Below are positions 1-8,115 of a DNA stretch of 64,000 nt, one piece after another. Origin of the DNA: Ancylomarina sp963977525 (GTDB taxonomy: Bacteria; Bacteroidota; Bacteroidia; Bacteroidales; Marinifilaceae); the NCBI GenBank assembly GCA_963977525.1, contig CAXBPC010000004.1, forward strand, positions 1 to 64,000, written 5' to 3'. Positions within the stretch are counted from its first letter, which is position 1, and each line of letters opens with the position of its first letter. The position numbers were made by a program, and so were the translations under genes. The notes under the pieces were generated by a model. It had not been told where the DNA came from. It searched no databases and saw nothing but the letters and a program-made list of their open reading frames with translations.

Positions 1-65
1 TCAAAAGAGAGCAGCATGACTTAACTTACTGTCCACATTTTTGTTGCAACTCCAGTTATTAGTTA

Positions 66-797
66 TTAGTCTTGTTCTACTGTGGTTTCGCTTGCGGCTC
101 TTGTATGCGATAAGCGTGCTATGCGAGTGTCTTCATCTATAAGCACGTCTAAATCACGCTCCAATAGCTTCCAATCCTCAACATCCGATAACAAACTTTT
201 AACCTGTATGTAGGCGCAAAGGTTTTTTAGGTTAGTAATTAGCAATTTCTCAACATCCTCGCTAAGGTCTGTAGGCAAGGCAGCCGTGAAACTGGTACGC
301 TCTTCGATACCAACAATCAGTTTATCCAATTTGTCTTGCATATTGGCTACTATGGGCTCAGCAGCTAGGCTCGTTACTGCTGCACTATTGCGAGGGTCTC
401 GATTAATCTCAGCCAATAAATTTTGAGCTCTCGATATTTGTTTGGTATATCCAAAATGGTTGAGCGAACTGCCATGCTTTTTAATGATTTCCCATAAAAT
501 TAAAGCAGCTTCTTTCTTTGCAGCATCGGGCATATACAAATTAGCCTGTACAAAGGTTTTAAAAGCTTTAAAAGCCTCATCAAAAATCTGATCGAGTTCG
601 TAAATTTTGTTTGTGTGCACTTTTGTTGTACTCTTAAGCATCGCTTTTTCGAGCTGATTCACATAAATGGCGCTCTGAGCTGATAATTTGTTAAAATCAG
701 CATCCTCAATAGTGTACCTGCTAATTACGGTCATCATGCTACTTGCTAGGCGATATACACCGTCTAGTTTAAAAACGTAAAAAGGAATTTTTCTCAT
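66..797 (-). CDS. DUF6261-like helical protein
   Basis: A 243-residue protein, mostly charged helices, with no signal peptide or membrane segment. The heptad-like pattern and the central segment KTFVQANLYMPDAAKKEA followed by a long amphipathic half look like the DUF6261 family of Bacteroidota, whose function is unknown; this assignment is from memory of the family pattern, not a search. The ATG at 797 is followed directly by a conserved upstream region (about 790-970) that recurs, without the gene, at 10.86-11.0 kb. That second copy keeps only Met-Arg-Lys of the coding start. The family tends to be multi-copy in a genome, so a paralogue lost from the second site is a reasonable reading. No operon partner is visible; the window begins 65 bp after the stop. 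Confidence 0.6.
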   Translation of the reverse strand: MRKIPFYVFKLDGVYRLASSMMTVISRYTIEDADFNKLSAQSAIYVNQLEKAMLKSTTKVHTNKIYELDQIFDEAFKAFKTFVQANLYMPDAAKKEAALILWEIIKKHGSSLNHFGYTKQISRAQNLLAEINRDPRNSAAVTSLAAEPIVANMQDKLDKLIVGIEERTSFTAALPTDLSEDVEKLLITNLKNLCAYIQVKSLLSDVEDWKLLERDLDVLIDEDTRIARLSHTRAASETTVEQD

Positions 798-975
798 TGT
801 TTAAGAATTTTGGGTTTGTAAAATTGACCTGAACTATTTTCGACTATTGAAAGTATAAATAATTCATCTTAAAACAAACATATTATATGTTAAAGTTTAT
901 ATTAATTGCCTGTTATGAAGGTGTTGTGTTTTGTTATTTGTAAAATAATGTGTGTTTTATTTCCTTGGCGTATTG
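787..975 (-). repeat. Duplicated DUF6261 upstream region, copy 1
   Basis: This stretch, which includes the start codon of the DUF6261-like gene, is repeated at 10861-11025. Shared blocks in order are the start context TTTTTCTCAT, then GGTTTGTAAAAT, then a 27-bp identical block at 841-867 (10914-10940 in the other copy), then CAAACAT and TTTTGTTATTTGTAAAAT. Spacing between blocks is kept to within a few bases. Conservation outside coding sequence suggests promoter or leader function, or a mobile unit carrying both gene and leader. Confidence 0.75.
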
Positions 976-1060
976 TTAAGTGTGTAGGTGGTGTGTGTGT
1001 AAACAGATGGGGCAGAATGATTTGTTATCACGACTAGGGGATTTTTTAATTATCAAAGCA

Positions 1061-1330
1061 GAATCAAATTGAGATAAAAAATATGTGTAAATGCCCATTT
1101 CAATTCTTTTTGATGCCTAAATTGAATTTAGAGCTCTAAAACGAATCTTTTTGATAGCCTAAAAAAGTTTAAACAGCCCAAACGTTTCTTTTTGACACCT
1201 TAAATTGTTTTTTGAAGCTAAAAAGATTCGAAATACCTACCTAAATCGTTTTTAGTGTGTTAAATCGTTTCGAAATGGCATTTCAGAAAAATTTAGGATC
1301 TTAAATCAAATCTGTTTGGGCATTTGCAGG
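1061..1330. repeat. Degenerate 41-bp-period array A
   Basis: AT-rich, non-coding. The block CNNNTCTTTTTGA starts at 1101, 1142 and 1183, exactly 41 bp apart, and a TAAATNG block recurs at 1118, 1160, 1201 and 1242, then at 1261 and 1302. Units are only partly alike. Several carry a small palindrome of differing sequence: TTTAGAGCTCTAAA (1127-1140), GTTTAAAC (1167-1174), TTCGAA (1227-1232). The right end (GGATCTTAAATCAAATCT) resembles 11068-11085 in the second DUF6261 upstream region. Confidence 0.65.
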
Positions 1331-1717
1331 CTTGCAAACAGATGTTCTAAAGTTGGTGGGTGTGTTTACTGGGAGGGGAGCTTGTGGATTGATTTGGGAT
1401 ACAAACTATTAATTCTTATTCATTATTACCCCATACCGAAAGCTTTCGGTACCCTAAAGGGGCTTACAGTTGACTTGAAATAAAATAGACTTAAAAGAAT
1501 GGAAAGTCCCCTTTAGGGAAATGGAGCGAAGCGGAATTCGACGGAGTCCATTTAGGGGTAGTTTTGCTATTTTGATCTATGGACTTGCTCTATTATCTAA
1601 TGCCGTCATGCTCTGACTATCAGAAAGCCGTAATTGTCAGGGTATGACTCAAATATTAGAAATTATTGATCCCGAATAATCGGGAACAAAAAAAGTGAGA
1701 CCCTCAAAGAAATTGAA
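1331..1717. other. Gene-free stretch rich in inverted repeats
   Basis: No gene is seen. It holds a perfect 18-bp palindrome TACCGAAAGCTTTCGGTA (1434-1451), an 11-bp inverted pair CCCTAAAGGGG (1452-1462) and CCCCTTTAGGG (1508-1518), an imperfect 13-bp inverted pair GTCATGCTCTGAC (1605-1617) with GTCAGGGTATGAC (1636-1648), and CCCGA-ATAA-TCGGG-like symmetry at 1671-1684. No transposase remnant was recognised, so their role is open. Confidence 0.5.
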
Positions 1718-1760
1718 TAAAAAAAACCGTCTCCTTTAGCAAATGCAAAGAAGACGGCTT
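1718..1760 (-). terminator. Intrinsic terminator of the nrfD remnant
   Basis: Read on the minus strand: GCCGTCT, loop, AGACGG, then a run of at least eight T. It lies 48 bp past the nrfD stop, so the native 3' end of that gene has survived. Confidence 0.7.
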
Positions 1761-1807
1761 ACTAGCAATAAACCATCAGAGAGTTTCTCTGAACTCAACC
1801 TAAACCA

Positions 1808-2118
1808 CTAATAGAGATATTGGCTGATTTGCCCAGCGTCAACCATAATAAATCGGAAAACGAGACCGCCAACAAGAATAAGTATAGCAGGTATTGCAAC
1901 AGGAATATGCTTACCTCTAAGTTCAAGAACTTCAAGTATTGCAGGAGTCACCAAACCTAGCAATACAACTCCACCCCAAAATGGAAGGGTATATGCGCCA
2001 CCAAGGAATAATTGAGCTTGCTTCAATCTGGGCAGCATTACTTGCCATAAAACCCATAAAAAGGTGAATGATGAAGAAGACTTCAATTCCAATTAGGAGT
2101 AAATCGATTTTGCTGAAT
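1808..2118 (-). pseudogene. nrfD: NrfD-family membrane subunit, C-terminal remnant
   Basis: The minus strand encodes the last part of a polysulfide reductase/NrfD-type quinone-reactive membrane subunit. From about 2112 one frame reads KIDLLLIGIEVFFIIHLFMG and ends in NAAQIEA; the other frame resumes at AQLFLGGAYTLPFWGGVVLL and runs to VDAGQISQYLY. The join needs one extra base removed near 2020 (GAAGCA-A-GCTCAA), so this is a single-base frameshift. The remaining N-terminal two thirds are absent: upstream of about 2115-2230 the sequence no longer looks like NrfD. The gene was therefore both truncated and frameshifted, most simply when the neighbouring metal island arrived. A sequencing error could explain the frameshift but not the truncation. 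Confidence 0.75.
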
Positions 2119-2228
2119 AGGACAGGCTTGATAGATGTCGTGTTCGTATAACCCCAACCCACATTGCAGCACATTTTTAAGCCCCAACAAGCCAACACCC
2201 AAACCAAAAGCTTGTAAAAGAATTGCAA

Positions 2229-2269
2229 TTTTGCCTGCGCACTGGTGCTTAATTGTTACATTTGAACAA
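2229..2269 (+). promoter_or_regulatory. Promoter of the metal operon with possible operator
   Basis: TACATTTG at 2257-2264 matches the Bacteroidota -7 box TAnnTTTG exactly; a TTTTG at 2229-2233 is a possible -33 box with a slightly long 23-bp gap. The inverted pair TTGTT-ACATTTG-AACAA (2253-2269) covers the -7 box and is a candidate site for the Fur-family product. Start codon of that gene is 29 bp downstream. Confidence 0.5.
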
Positions 2270-2292
2270 ACTGACAATATTGAGATTAAAAA

Positions 2293-2706
2293 ATGAAGAA
2301 GGAAATAGACAACAAACTCAACTTGAGAAATATCAAACCAACCGCAATGCGACAGTTGGTTTTGCAAGTTCTAACAGAACAAAAAACGGCTATTAGTTTG
2401 CCTGAATTAGAACAAAAATTTGAAAAAGTTGATAAAGCAACTTTATATAGAACATTAAAAACTTTCCAGGAACATCAACTTATTCATTCAATTGAAGATG
2501 GATCGGGTTCTTTAAGATATGCACTTTGCGAAGACTTTTGCACTTGCGAACCAGAACATTTACATGTTCATTTTCTTTGTACCAAATGTGGTCAAACTAA
2601 TTGCATGAAAGATATGCCTATCCCAAATCTGGACTTACCTGAAGGTTTTAGTTTTGAAAGCGCCAATTTTGTTGTAAAAGGGACTTGTTTCAATTGTGAA
2701 AAATAA
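2293..2706 (+). CDS. Fur-family metal-responsive transcriptional regulator
   Basis: A 137-residue Fur/Zur-type repressor. An N-terminal winged helix (about 10-75) contains the family signature KVDKATLYRTLKTFQEHQLI. The C-terminal dimerisation and metal-sensing half holds the His-rich strand HLHVHFLC followed by TKCGQTNC, and closes with a second Cys pair (C-F-N-C near the end); an additional CEDFCTCE precedes it, so the Cys content is high. This matches the branch of Fur proteins that lead heavy-metal efflux operons in Bacteroidota. It is the first gene of a same-strand run continuing to 10.8 kb, and the inverted repeat over its promoter suggests autoregulation. Whether Zn, Cd, Co or another ion is sensed cannot be read from the sequence. 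Confidence 0.85.
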   Translation: MKKEIDNKLNLRNIKPTAMRQLVLQVLTEQKTAISLPELEQKFEKVDKATLYRTLKTFQEHQLIHSIEDGSGSLRYALCEDFCTCEPEHLHVHFLCTKCGQTNCMKDMPIPNLDLPEGFSFESANFVVKGTCFNCEK

Positions 2707-2785
2707 GTTTGCAACTTGGTTGCACCAATTTTTTACTACTTTTATTGTTATATCTTTTAAATAAACATTTTAAATCCCTGATAGA

Positions 2786-3184
2786 TTGAAATTAAAAGGA
2801 AAACATATAAGCAAATTTCTTATCCTGATTGCAGGACTAATTATTTTTGCCCATGCTGTTATTCCACATCACCATCACTTCGATTCCATAGATGCACATT
2901 CGGAAAATTCAGAATGTAAAACTTCAAATTCGGACATGCACAGTGAAAATCCTGAAACGCATTGTCATGCCTTTAATATTACCGTTTCAGAAAAACAAAG
3001 CGATATAGTTGTCAATTCAGCTACAGTTTCTCATCTCCATTTCGACCTTTTTAGCATTGAAATAAAGCCAGATATAGCATTAAACATTAATGATATAACT
3101 AATAATATTCATCTTGGCTTTTCATTACTCAAACAAAAATTTCTTACCAACCATTCGTTAAGGGCCCCCCCGGCAACTGCTTAA
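2786..3184 (+). CDS. Small anchored His-rich metal-site protein
   Basis: A 132-residue protein that appears to start at TTG (2786); an in-frame stop lies upstream and no ATG would keep the N-terminal hydrophobic helix (about 10-26). Directly after the helix comes PHHHHFD, then an acidic His/Cys stretch with CHAF and HLHFD, and the end reads SLRAPPA. It is probably exported and anchored, facing the periplasm, and binds metal. Proteins of this shape precede CzcA-type pumps in other Bacteroidota islands. No named family was recognised. It lies 80 bp after the Fur-like gene and before the second small protein. Confidence 0.65.
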   Translation: MKLKGKHISKFLILIAGLIIFAHAVIPHHHHFDSIDAHSENSECKTSNSDMHSENPETHCHAFNITVSEKQSDIVVNSATVSHLHFDLFSIEIKPDIALNINDITNNIHLGFSLLKQKFLTNHSLRAPPATA

Positions 3185-3204
3185 TTTCTTTTCATATTAT
3201 TTTA

Positions 3205-3226
3205 TCCGATAGAGTATTTTATCGGA
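3205..3226 (+). other. Intercistronic hairpin
   Basis: A perfect 7-bp inverted repeat TCCGATA / TATCGGA with an 8-base loop sits in the 68-bp gap between the two small metal proteins. It lacks a T run, so it may affect mRNA stability rather than end transcription. Confidence 0.4.
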
Positions 3227-3252
3227 AGTAATAATCACTTAATCTTTCAAGA

Positions 3253-3726
3253 ATGAAAAAAAAGAGATTAAGCAAGCAGCAGCTTCTTGAGAAGCAAAAG
3301 CTTGACGAAAAAAAATTTAACCGGACAATGTTGAAAAGTTTTAGCATTTTATTTATAAGCCTAATCTCAATTCTCATTTTCTACACTTATTGGTGCGACA
3401 CTAAATATGCCTGGCGGAAAATTACATTGTATGGTAAAGAGATACCAAAAAACCTTGTATGTGTCTCACATAATACGTTACAATATCACGAAAGTATAAT
3501 GGTTATTGTAGAAGGCAGTCCGTATTATATCTGTAGCGACGATTGTCATCAACATTTACTTAAGTATTTTCAAGAAGTTGCTTTTGCCCCAGATGCCTTT
3601 TCCGGCGATACAATTTGTAAGGCTGATGCTTTAATTGGCTTTAAAGAGAAAAGTAATCCAAAGGTTGTCTATTTTAAAAATGAACAAAATTTTAAAAATT
3701 ACTATGACGCAAATACAAGCAAATAA
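3253..3726 (+). CDS. Membrane-anchored TRASH/YHS-like metal-binding protein
   Basis: A 157-residue protein with a very basic start, one membrane helix (about 28-46) and an exported domain. The domain carries CVSHNTLQYHES, then SPYYICSDDCHQHL, an arrangement of Cys and His spaced like TRASH/YHS treble-clef metal sites. The remainder contains another Cys (GDTICKADALIGF) and an FKNYY ending. The likely role is metal capture or delivery to the pump encoded next, 29 bp downstream. The fold assignment rests on the spacing of Cys and His only. Confidence 0.6.
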   Translation: MKKKRLSKQQLLEKQKLDEKKFNRTMLKSFSILFISLISILIFYTYWCDTKYAWRKITLYGKEIPKNLVCVSHNTLQYHESIMVIVEGSPYYICSDDCHQHLLKYFQEVAFAPDAFSGDTICKADALIGFKEKSNPKVVYFKNEQNFKNYYDANTSK

Positions 3727-3755
3727 AATCAAGTTTACAACAAAAATAACATCAA

Positions 3756-6700
3756 ATGATAAATAGTATTATATCTTTTTCGATAAAGAATAAGGCACTA
3801 ATTTGGCTGATGACTATCGGTCTGATTTTAGGTGGAATATATTCCATGAACAAAGTGCCACTTGATGCTATGCCCGATATTACAAACAATCAGGTTTTAG
3901 TTATCACTACTGCACCCAATTTGGGAACAGAAGATATTGAACAGTTTGTAACCTATCAGGTAGAATTAGCTGTAGCAAACCTTCCTGATGTTACTGAGAT
4001 ACGAAGTGTATCAAGGTTTGGACTGTCAGTTGTGACCATCGTATTTAAAGAAAGTGCGGGAACATATCTTCCAAGGCAATTGGTAAGTGAAGCCTTGGCA
4101 GAAGTAAAAGAAAAAATACCAGAAGGATTTGGAGAACCTTTCATGGCTCCGATCAGTTCCGGTTTAGGAGAAATATATCAATACACACTTGTGGTACAAG
4201 AAGGTTTTGATACCGTTTATGACGACATGGAACTGCGAACCATGCAGGAATGGATTGTGAAACGCCAGATGGCTATGTTGCCGGGTGTTGTGGAGGTTAA
4301 CTCTTTTGGTGGTAGAGGTAAACAATATGAGGTTGCTGTTAATCCTGACAAGCTACGCAGTATGGGACTAACAATTACAGATGTTTTTGATGCTCTTGAA
4401 GCCAACAACCAAAATACAGGTGGCGCTTATATCGAAAAAAACTTTCAGGCTAATTTTATCAGAGGCGAAGGCTTAATGAGGTCACTCGATGATATTAAAA
4501 ACACCTTAGTGACAAATATAGATAATCAACCTGTATTTATTCGAGATGTAGCAGAAGTTAAATACGGTAGTTTTGTGCGTTTTGGGGCTTTTACCAAAGA
4601 TGGAAAAGGTGAAGCAGTAGGTGGCATAGTGATGATGCTTAAAGGGGAAAATTCAAACGACGTTATTAAAGCGGTAAAAGAACGAATAGCCTTAATTCAA
4701 AAATCACTCCCTGAAGGCGTATTAATAAAACCTTTTCTCGACCGTAGTAAGCTTATTAAAAGTACAACTTCGACTGTTGCAGAAAACCTTTCATTGGGAG
4801 CTCTAATTGTGATTTTTGTCCTGGTAATATTCTTGGGTAATCTAAGAGGCGGATTAATTGTCGCTTCAACCATTCCATTAGCATTGTTATTTGCTTTTAT
4901 CATGATGAATCTTTTTGGGGTATGGGCAAACCTGATGAGTTTGGGAGCACTTGATTTCGGAATATTGGTCGATGGTGCAGTCATTATTGTTGAAAGTATG
5001 ATTTTTTACCTTCATAGAAAAAATCTTATAGGAACAAAGCTCGACGAACCCAAACGTAATGAGATCGCCTATAAATCGGCAAGTAGAATGATGAACTCCG
5101 CATTTTTCGGACAGCTAATCATTTTGATTGTTTTTATACCCGTTTTAGCCTTGCAAGGTGTCGAAGGTAAAATGTTTATCCCTATGGCAATGACATTCGG
5201 CTTTGCCGTGTTGGGTGTGGTAGTATTGTGTCTTACATACATACCTATGATGGCTGCCTCATTTCTTCAACCGCCTAAAACCGATAAAAAATCATGGGGT
5301 GATAAATTTATTGGAAAACTTGAAAATATATACAGTCCGGTTATAGATTGGGCAATTAAAAGGAGTCGCATTGTTATAGCAATTGCTTTGATATTATTAA
5401 TATCAGGTGGTTTTTTATTCACTCGAATGGGTGCTGAGTTTATTCCAAAACTAGATGAAGGGGATTTTGCATTTCAAGCATTTTTAAAACCCGGTACTTC
5501 GTTAACTGAGGTTACAAAAACTTCAACCAGATTGGAACAAATTGTAATGGAAAATTTTCCGGATGAAATTGAAAGTATTCAAAGTAGAATTGGGGTAGCA
5601 GACTTACCGATGGATCCCATGCCGATAGATATTGCCGATATTTTTGTAATACTAACTCCACAAGACCAATGGACTCGAGCTGAATCAAAAAAGGAATTAA
5701 TTGATAAAGTTAGGGAAAAAGTTAGTGTTTTACCCGGTATCAACTTTGAATTTAGTCAACCCGTTGAGATGCGTTTTAATGAATTGCTAACAGGAATCCG
5801 TCAAGATTTAGCCGTTAAACTCTATGGTGATGATTTAGAAATTCTTGCGGATAAAGCAGAAGAAATTGCAGGTTTAGTTGCCGGTATTGATGGTGTGGCT
5901 GCTGTTAAAGCTGAAGCAACCAGAGGACTGCCACAAATCACGGTAAATTACGACCGTAATAAGATGGGACGGTATGGTTTAAATATTACTGAACTTAATA
6001 CCGTTATCGAAACTGCATTTAGTGGTGGTGTTGCCGGAAGCATCTACGAGGGTGAAAAAATGTTTGACCTTGTTGTAAGGTTAGATGAAGAACACCGAAC
6101 AAGTATAGATGACATTCGAAACTTATATGTCATTTTACAAGATGGGAATCAAATTCCAATAAAGGAAGTTGCTGAAATTAGTTATCAACCTGGTCCGATG
6201 CAAATCAGTCGTGATAATACCAATAGACGAACTTACGTTGGGATAAATGTCGAAGGTCGTGATATAAAGTCTCTAGTTGAAGAAATACAGACAACATTAG
6301 ATAAGAAATTGGAATTACCTACAGGCTATTATATTCGATATGGTGGTGCTTTTGAAAATCTGGAAAGAGCTTCCAAAAGGTTGACTCTTGTTGTTCCACT
6401 TGCCTTGGCTTTAATATTTATGTTGGTGTTTTTTGCAGTAAAATCATTCAAGCAAACGCTTATGATTTATGTTGCAGTACCCTTTGCAGCTGTAGGTGGA
6501 GTATTTTCATTGTTTTTAAGGGATATGCCTTTTAGTATTTCTGCAGGAGTCGGTTTTATTGTCCTGTTTGGGGTAGCAGTCCTCAATGGATTAGTGCTGA
6601 TTTCAGGTTTTAACGAACTTAAAGCGGAAGGCAAACTTCACATCAACGATATCATTAAGAAGGGGTCGATAAGACGTATCCGACCAATTTTATTAACTGC

Positions 6701-8096
6701 TTCAACAGATATTCTAGGATTCTTACCAATGGCAATATCTGCTTCCGCGGGAGCTGAAGTACAACGTCCTTTGGCAACCGTTGTAATTGGAGGTATGCTC
6801 ACATCTACTTTACTTACGCTAATTGTACTGCCGATTTTATATAAGTATGTTGAATCAGGTAAAAAAACAATTAAACTACCTAAAGTAGGAACAACTGTTT
6901 TAGCCGTATTAATGATTGTAACGTTTTCAGTTCTTCCAAATGAACTTAGTGCTCAAGATTCATCAATAAACTTGCAACAAGCAATAGAAAGGGCAAAGGA
7001 GAATTATCCTTCAATTAAAGCTGCTCAGATGGAGGTTGACAAACAAAAAGCTCTGAAAGCTACGGCTTATGATTTTGGAAGCACTTCAATTTATACAGGC
7101 AAGGAAGAAGTGGGAAATGGTTTGCCGGGAGTTCAAAACCAGTTAGGAATTGTCCAGTCGGATATCGATATATTTGGTATTCCTTCAAAAAATAAATTAG
7201 TCAATGCCCGAACACAACAAGCTGAATCGGGACAGAAGCTTACCGAATATTCATTGGCTCGTGATGTTAGCATGGCATGGTACAATGCAGTTTACAATAA
7301 ACAACAATGGCTGCTTTTTGTACAGCTCGATAGTTTATATTCAAATTTTCAGAAAGCAGCGAAATTGAGATACAAGACTCAGGCCACTTCTAAAATTGAA
7401 TATCTTTCTGCATCAGCTAAATACAAAGAATTGCAGGTAAATATTAAGAAAGCTGAAAGTAACTTTTATGCAAGCTTGCAAATTCTAAATCAATACCTTT
7501 TATATCCGACGGAATTTGATGTTAACATTCATAATGTAGAACAGAATGTTTTTGATATTATTTCAGCGAGAGATTCCTTAAATGGAAGTCCGTTATTAAA
7601 TTATTACTTAACTGGAATCGATGTTGCAGAATCGGCTTGGAAAGTGGAAAAGTCTAATTTTCTACCTAAGTTAAATTTGGGATATAAATTGCAATCAGTT
7701 GACGGCAACTCAGGTTTTTATGGATGGGAAGCGGGAATATCAGTTCCTCTATTGTTTTTTTCACAATCGGGAAAAACAAAAGCTGCAAATATAAATGTAC
7801 AGATTACGGGTCAGATGTACCAACAAAAGGAACTGGAAATCAAAGCCGGGTATAATCAACAAATTAGCAGATACCTTACGTTGCAAGATGTATTAAGCTA
7901 TTACCGGAAAGAGGCATTACCATTAGCAGAAGAACAAATTCAGGCATCCAATCTGGCGTATCGCCTGGGTAGTATTGATTATATCCAGTTTATTCAGAAC
8001 ATGGAAATGGCTATCAAAACAAAACAGGATTTTTTCAAGCAACAAGTAGAGTATTTTGAATTGTCTGCTCAATTAAAATTTATAACAGGTAAATAA
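3756..8096 (+). CDS. czcA: CzcA-type heavy-metal RND pump fused to TolC-type outer-membrane factor
   Basis: A 1446-residue protein. Residues 1 to about 1040 form a heavy-metal-efflux RND pump with two six-helix halves and large periplasmic loops. The proton-relay segment in the fourth helix reads LDFGILVDGAVIIVE, giving Asp400, Asp406 and Glu413, the D-D-E set of CzcA (Zn/Co/Cd) rather than the monovalent CusA class. From about 1042 a hydrophobic stretch ending NELSAQ looks like an internal signal peptide, followed by a complete outer-membrane-efflux (CzcC/TolC) domain: LQQAIERAKENYPSIKAAQM, coiled-coil arms and a C-terminal helix. The fusion is one uninterrupted frame and is known in Bacteroidota; cleavage at the internal signal would release the outer-membrane part (inference). 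The adaptor gene follows 19 bp later. Metal specificity within divalent ions is not resolved. Confidence 0.9.
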   Translation: MINSIISFSIKNKALIWLMTIGLILGGIYSMNKVPLDAMPDITNNQVLVITTAPNLGTEDIEQFVTYQVELAVANLPDVTEIRSVSRFGLSVVTIVFKESAGTYLPRQLVSEALAEVKEKIPEGFGEPFMAPISSGLGEIYQYTLVVQEGFDTVYDDMELRTMQEWIVKRQMAMLPGVVEVNSFGGRGKQYEVAVNPDKLRSMGLTITDVFDALEANNQNTGGAYIEKNFQANFIRGEGLMRSLDDIKNTLVTNIDNQPVFIRDVAEVKYGSFVRFGAFTKDGKGEAVGGIVMMLKGENSNDVIKAVKERIALIQKSLPEGVLIKPFLDRSKLIKSTTSTVAENLSLGALIVIFVLVIFLGNLRGGLIVASTIPLALLFAFIMMNLFGVWANLMSLGALDFGILVDGAVIIVESMIFYLHRKNLIGTKLDEPKRNEIAYKSASRMMNSAFFGQLIILIVFIPVLALQGVEGKMFIPMAMTFGFAVLGVVVLCLTYIPMMAASFLQPPKTDKKSWGDKFIGKLENIYSPVIDWAIKRSRIVIAIALILLISGGFLFTRMGAEFIPKLDEGDFAFQAFLKPGTSLTEVTKTSTRLEQIVMENFPDEIESIQSRIGVADLPMDPMPIDIADIFVILTPQDQWTRAESKKELIDKVREKVSVLPGINFEFSQPVEMRFNELLTGIRQDLAVKLYGDDLEILADKAEEIAGLVAGIDGVAAVKAEATRGLPQITVNYDRNKMGRYGLNITELNTVIETAFSGGVAGSIYEGEKMFDLVVRLDEEHRTSIDDIRNLYVILQDGNQIPIKEVAEISYQPGPMQISRDNTNRRTYVGINVEGRDIKSLVEEIQTTLDKKLELPTGYYIRYGGAFENLERASKRLTLVVPLALALIFMLVFFAVKSFKQTLMIYVAVPFAAVGGVFSLFLRDMPFSISAGVGFIVLFGVAVLNGLVLISGFNELKAEGKLHINDIIKKGSIRRIRPILLTASTDILGFLPMAISASAGAEVQRPLATVVIGGMLTSTLLTLIVLPILYKYVESGKKTIKLPKVGTTVLAVLMIVTFSVLPNELSAQDSSINLQQAIERAKENYPSIKAAQMEVDKQKALKATAYDFGSTSIYTGKEEVGNGLPGVQNQLGIVQSDIDIFGIPSKNKLVNARTQQAESGQKLTEYSLARDVSMAWYNAVYNKQQWLLFVQLDSLYSNFQKAAKLRYKTQATSKIEYLSASAKYKELQVNIKKAESNFYASLQILNQYLLYPTEFDVNIHNVEQNVFDIISARDSLNGSPLLNYYLTGIDVAESAWKVEKSNFLPKLNLGYKLQSVDGNSGFYGWEAGISVPLLFFSQSGKTKAANINVQITGQMYQQKELEIKAGYNQQISRYLTLQDVLSYYRKEALPLAEEQIQASNLAYRLGSIDYIQFIQNMEMAIKTKQDFFKQQVEYFELSAQLKFITGK

Positions 8097-8115
8097 TCTA
8101 TTAAACAAAAATATA

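Noticed and set aside
1..65. Mobile-element end at the window edge
   Set aside because: A TGTCCACATTTTTG-like stretch resembles the start of some insertion sequences, but the region is too short to decide.
1808..2092. A functional 94-residue small membrane protein
   Set aside because: The sequence is the C-terminal part of NrfD with its natural terminator and the preceding part in another frame, so a remnant is the better reading.
2083..2367. A 94-residue protein on the minus strand overlapping the fur-like start
   Set aside because: It overlaps the Fur-family gene and its promoter, and has no recognisable domain; the NrfD frames and the Fur gene explain the region better.
3956..4984. Minus-strand frames inside czcA
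   Set aside because: Shadow frames of the strong coding frame of the RND pump; no independent signal.
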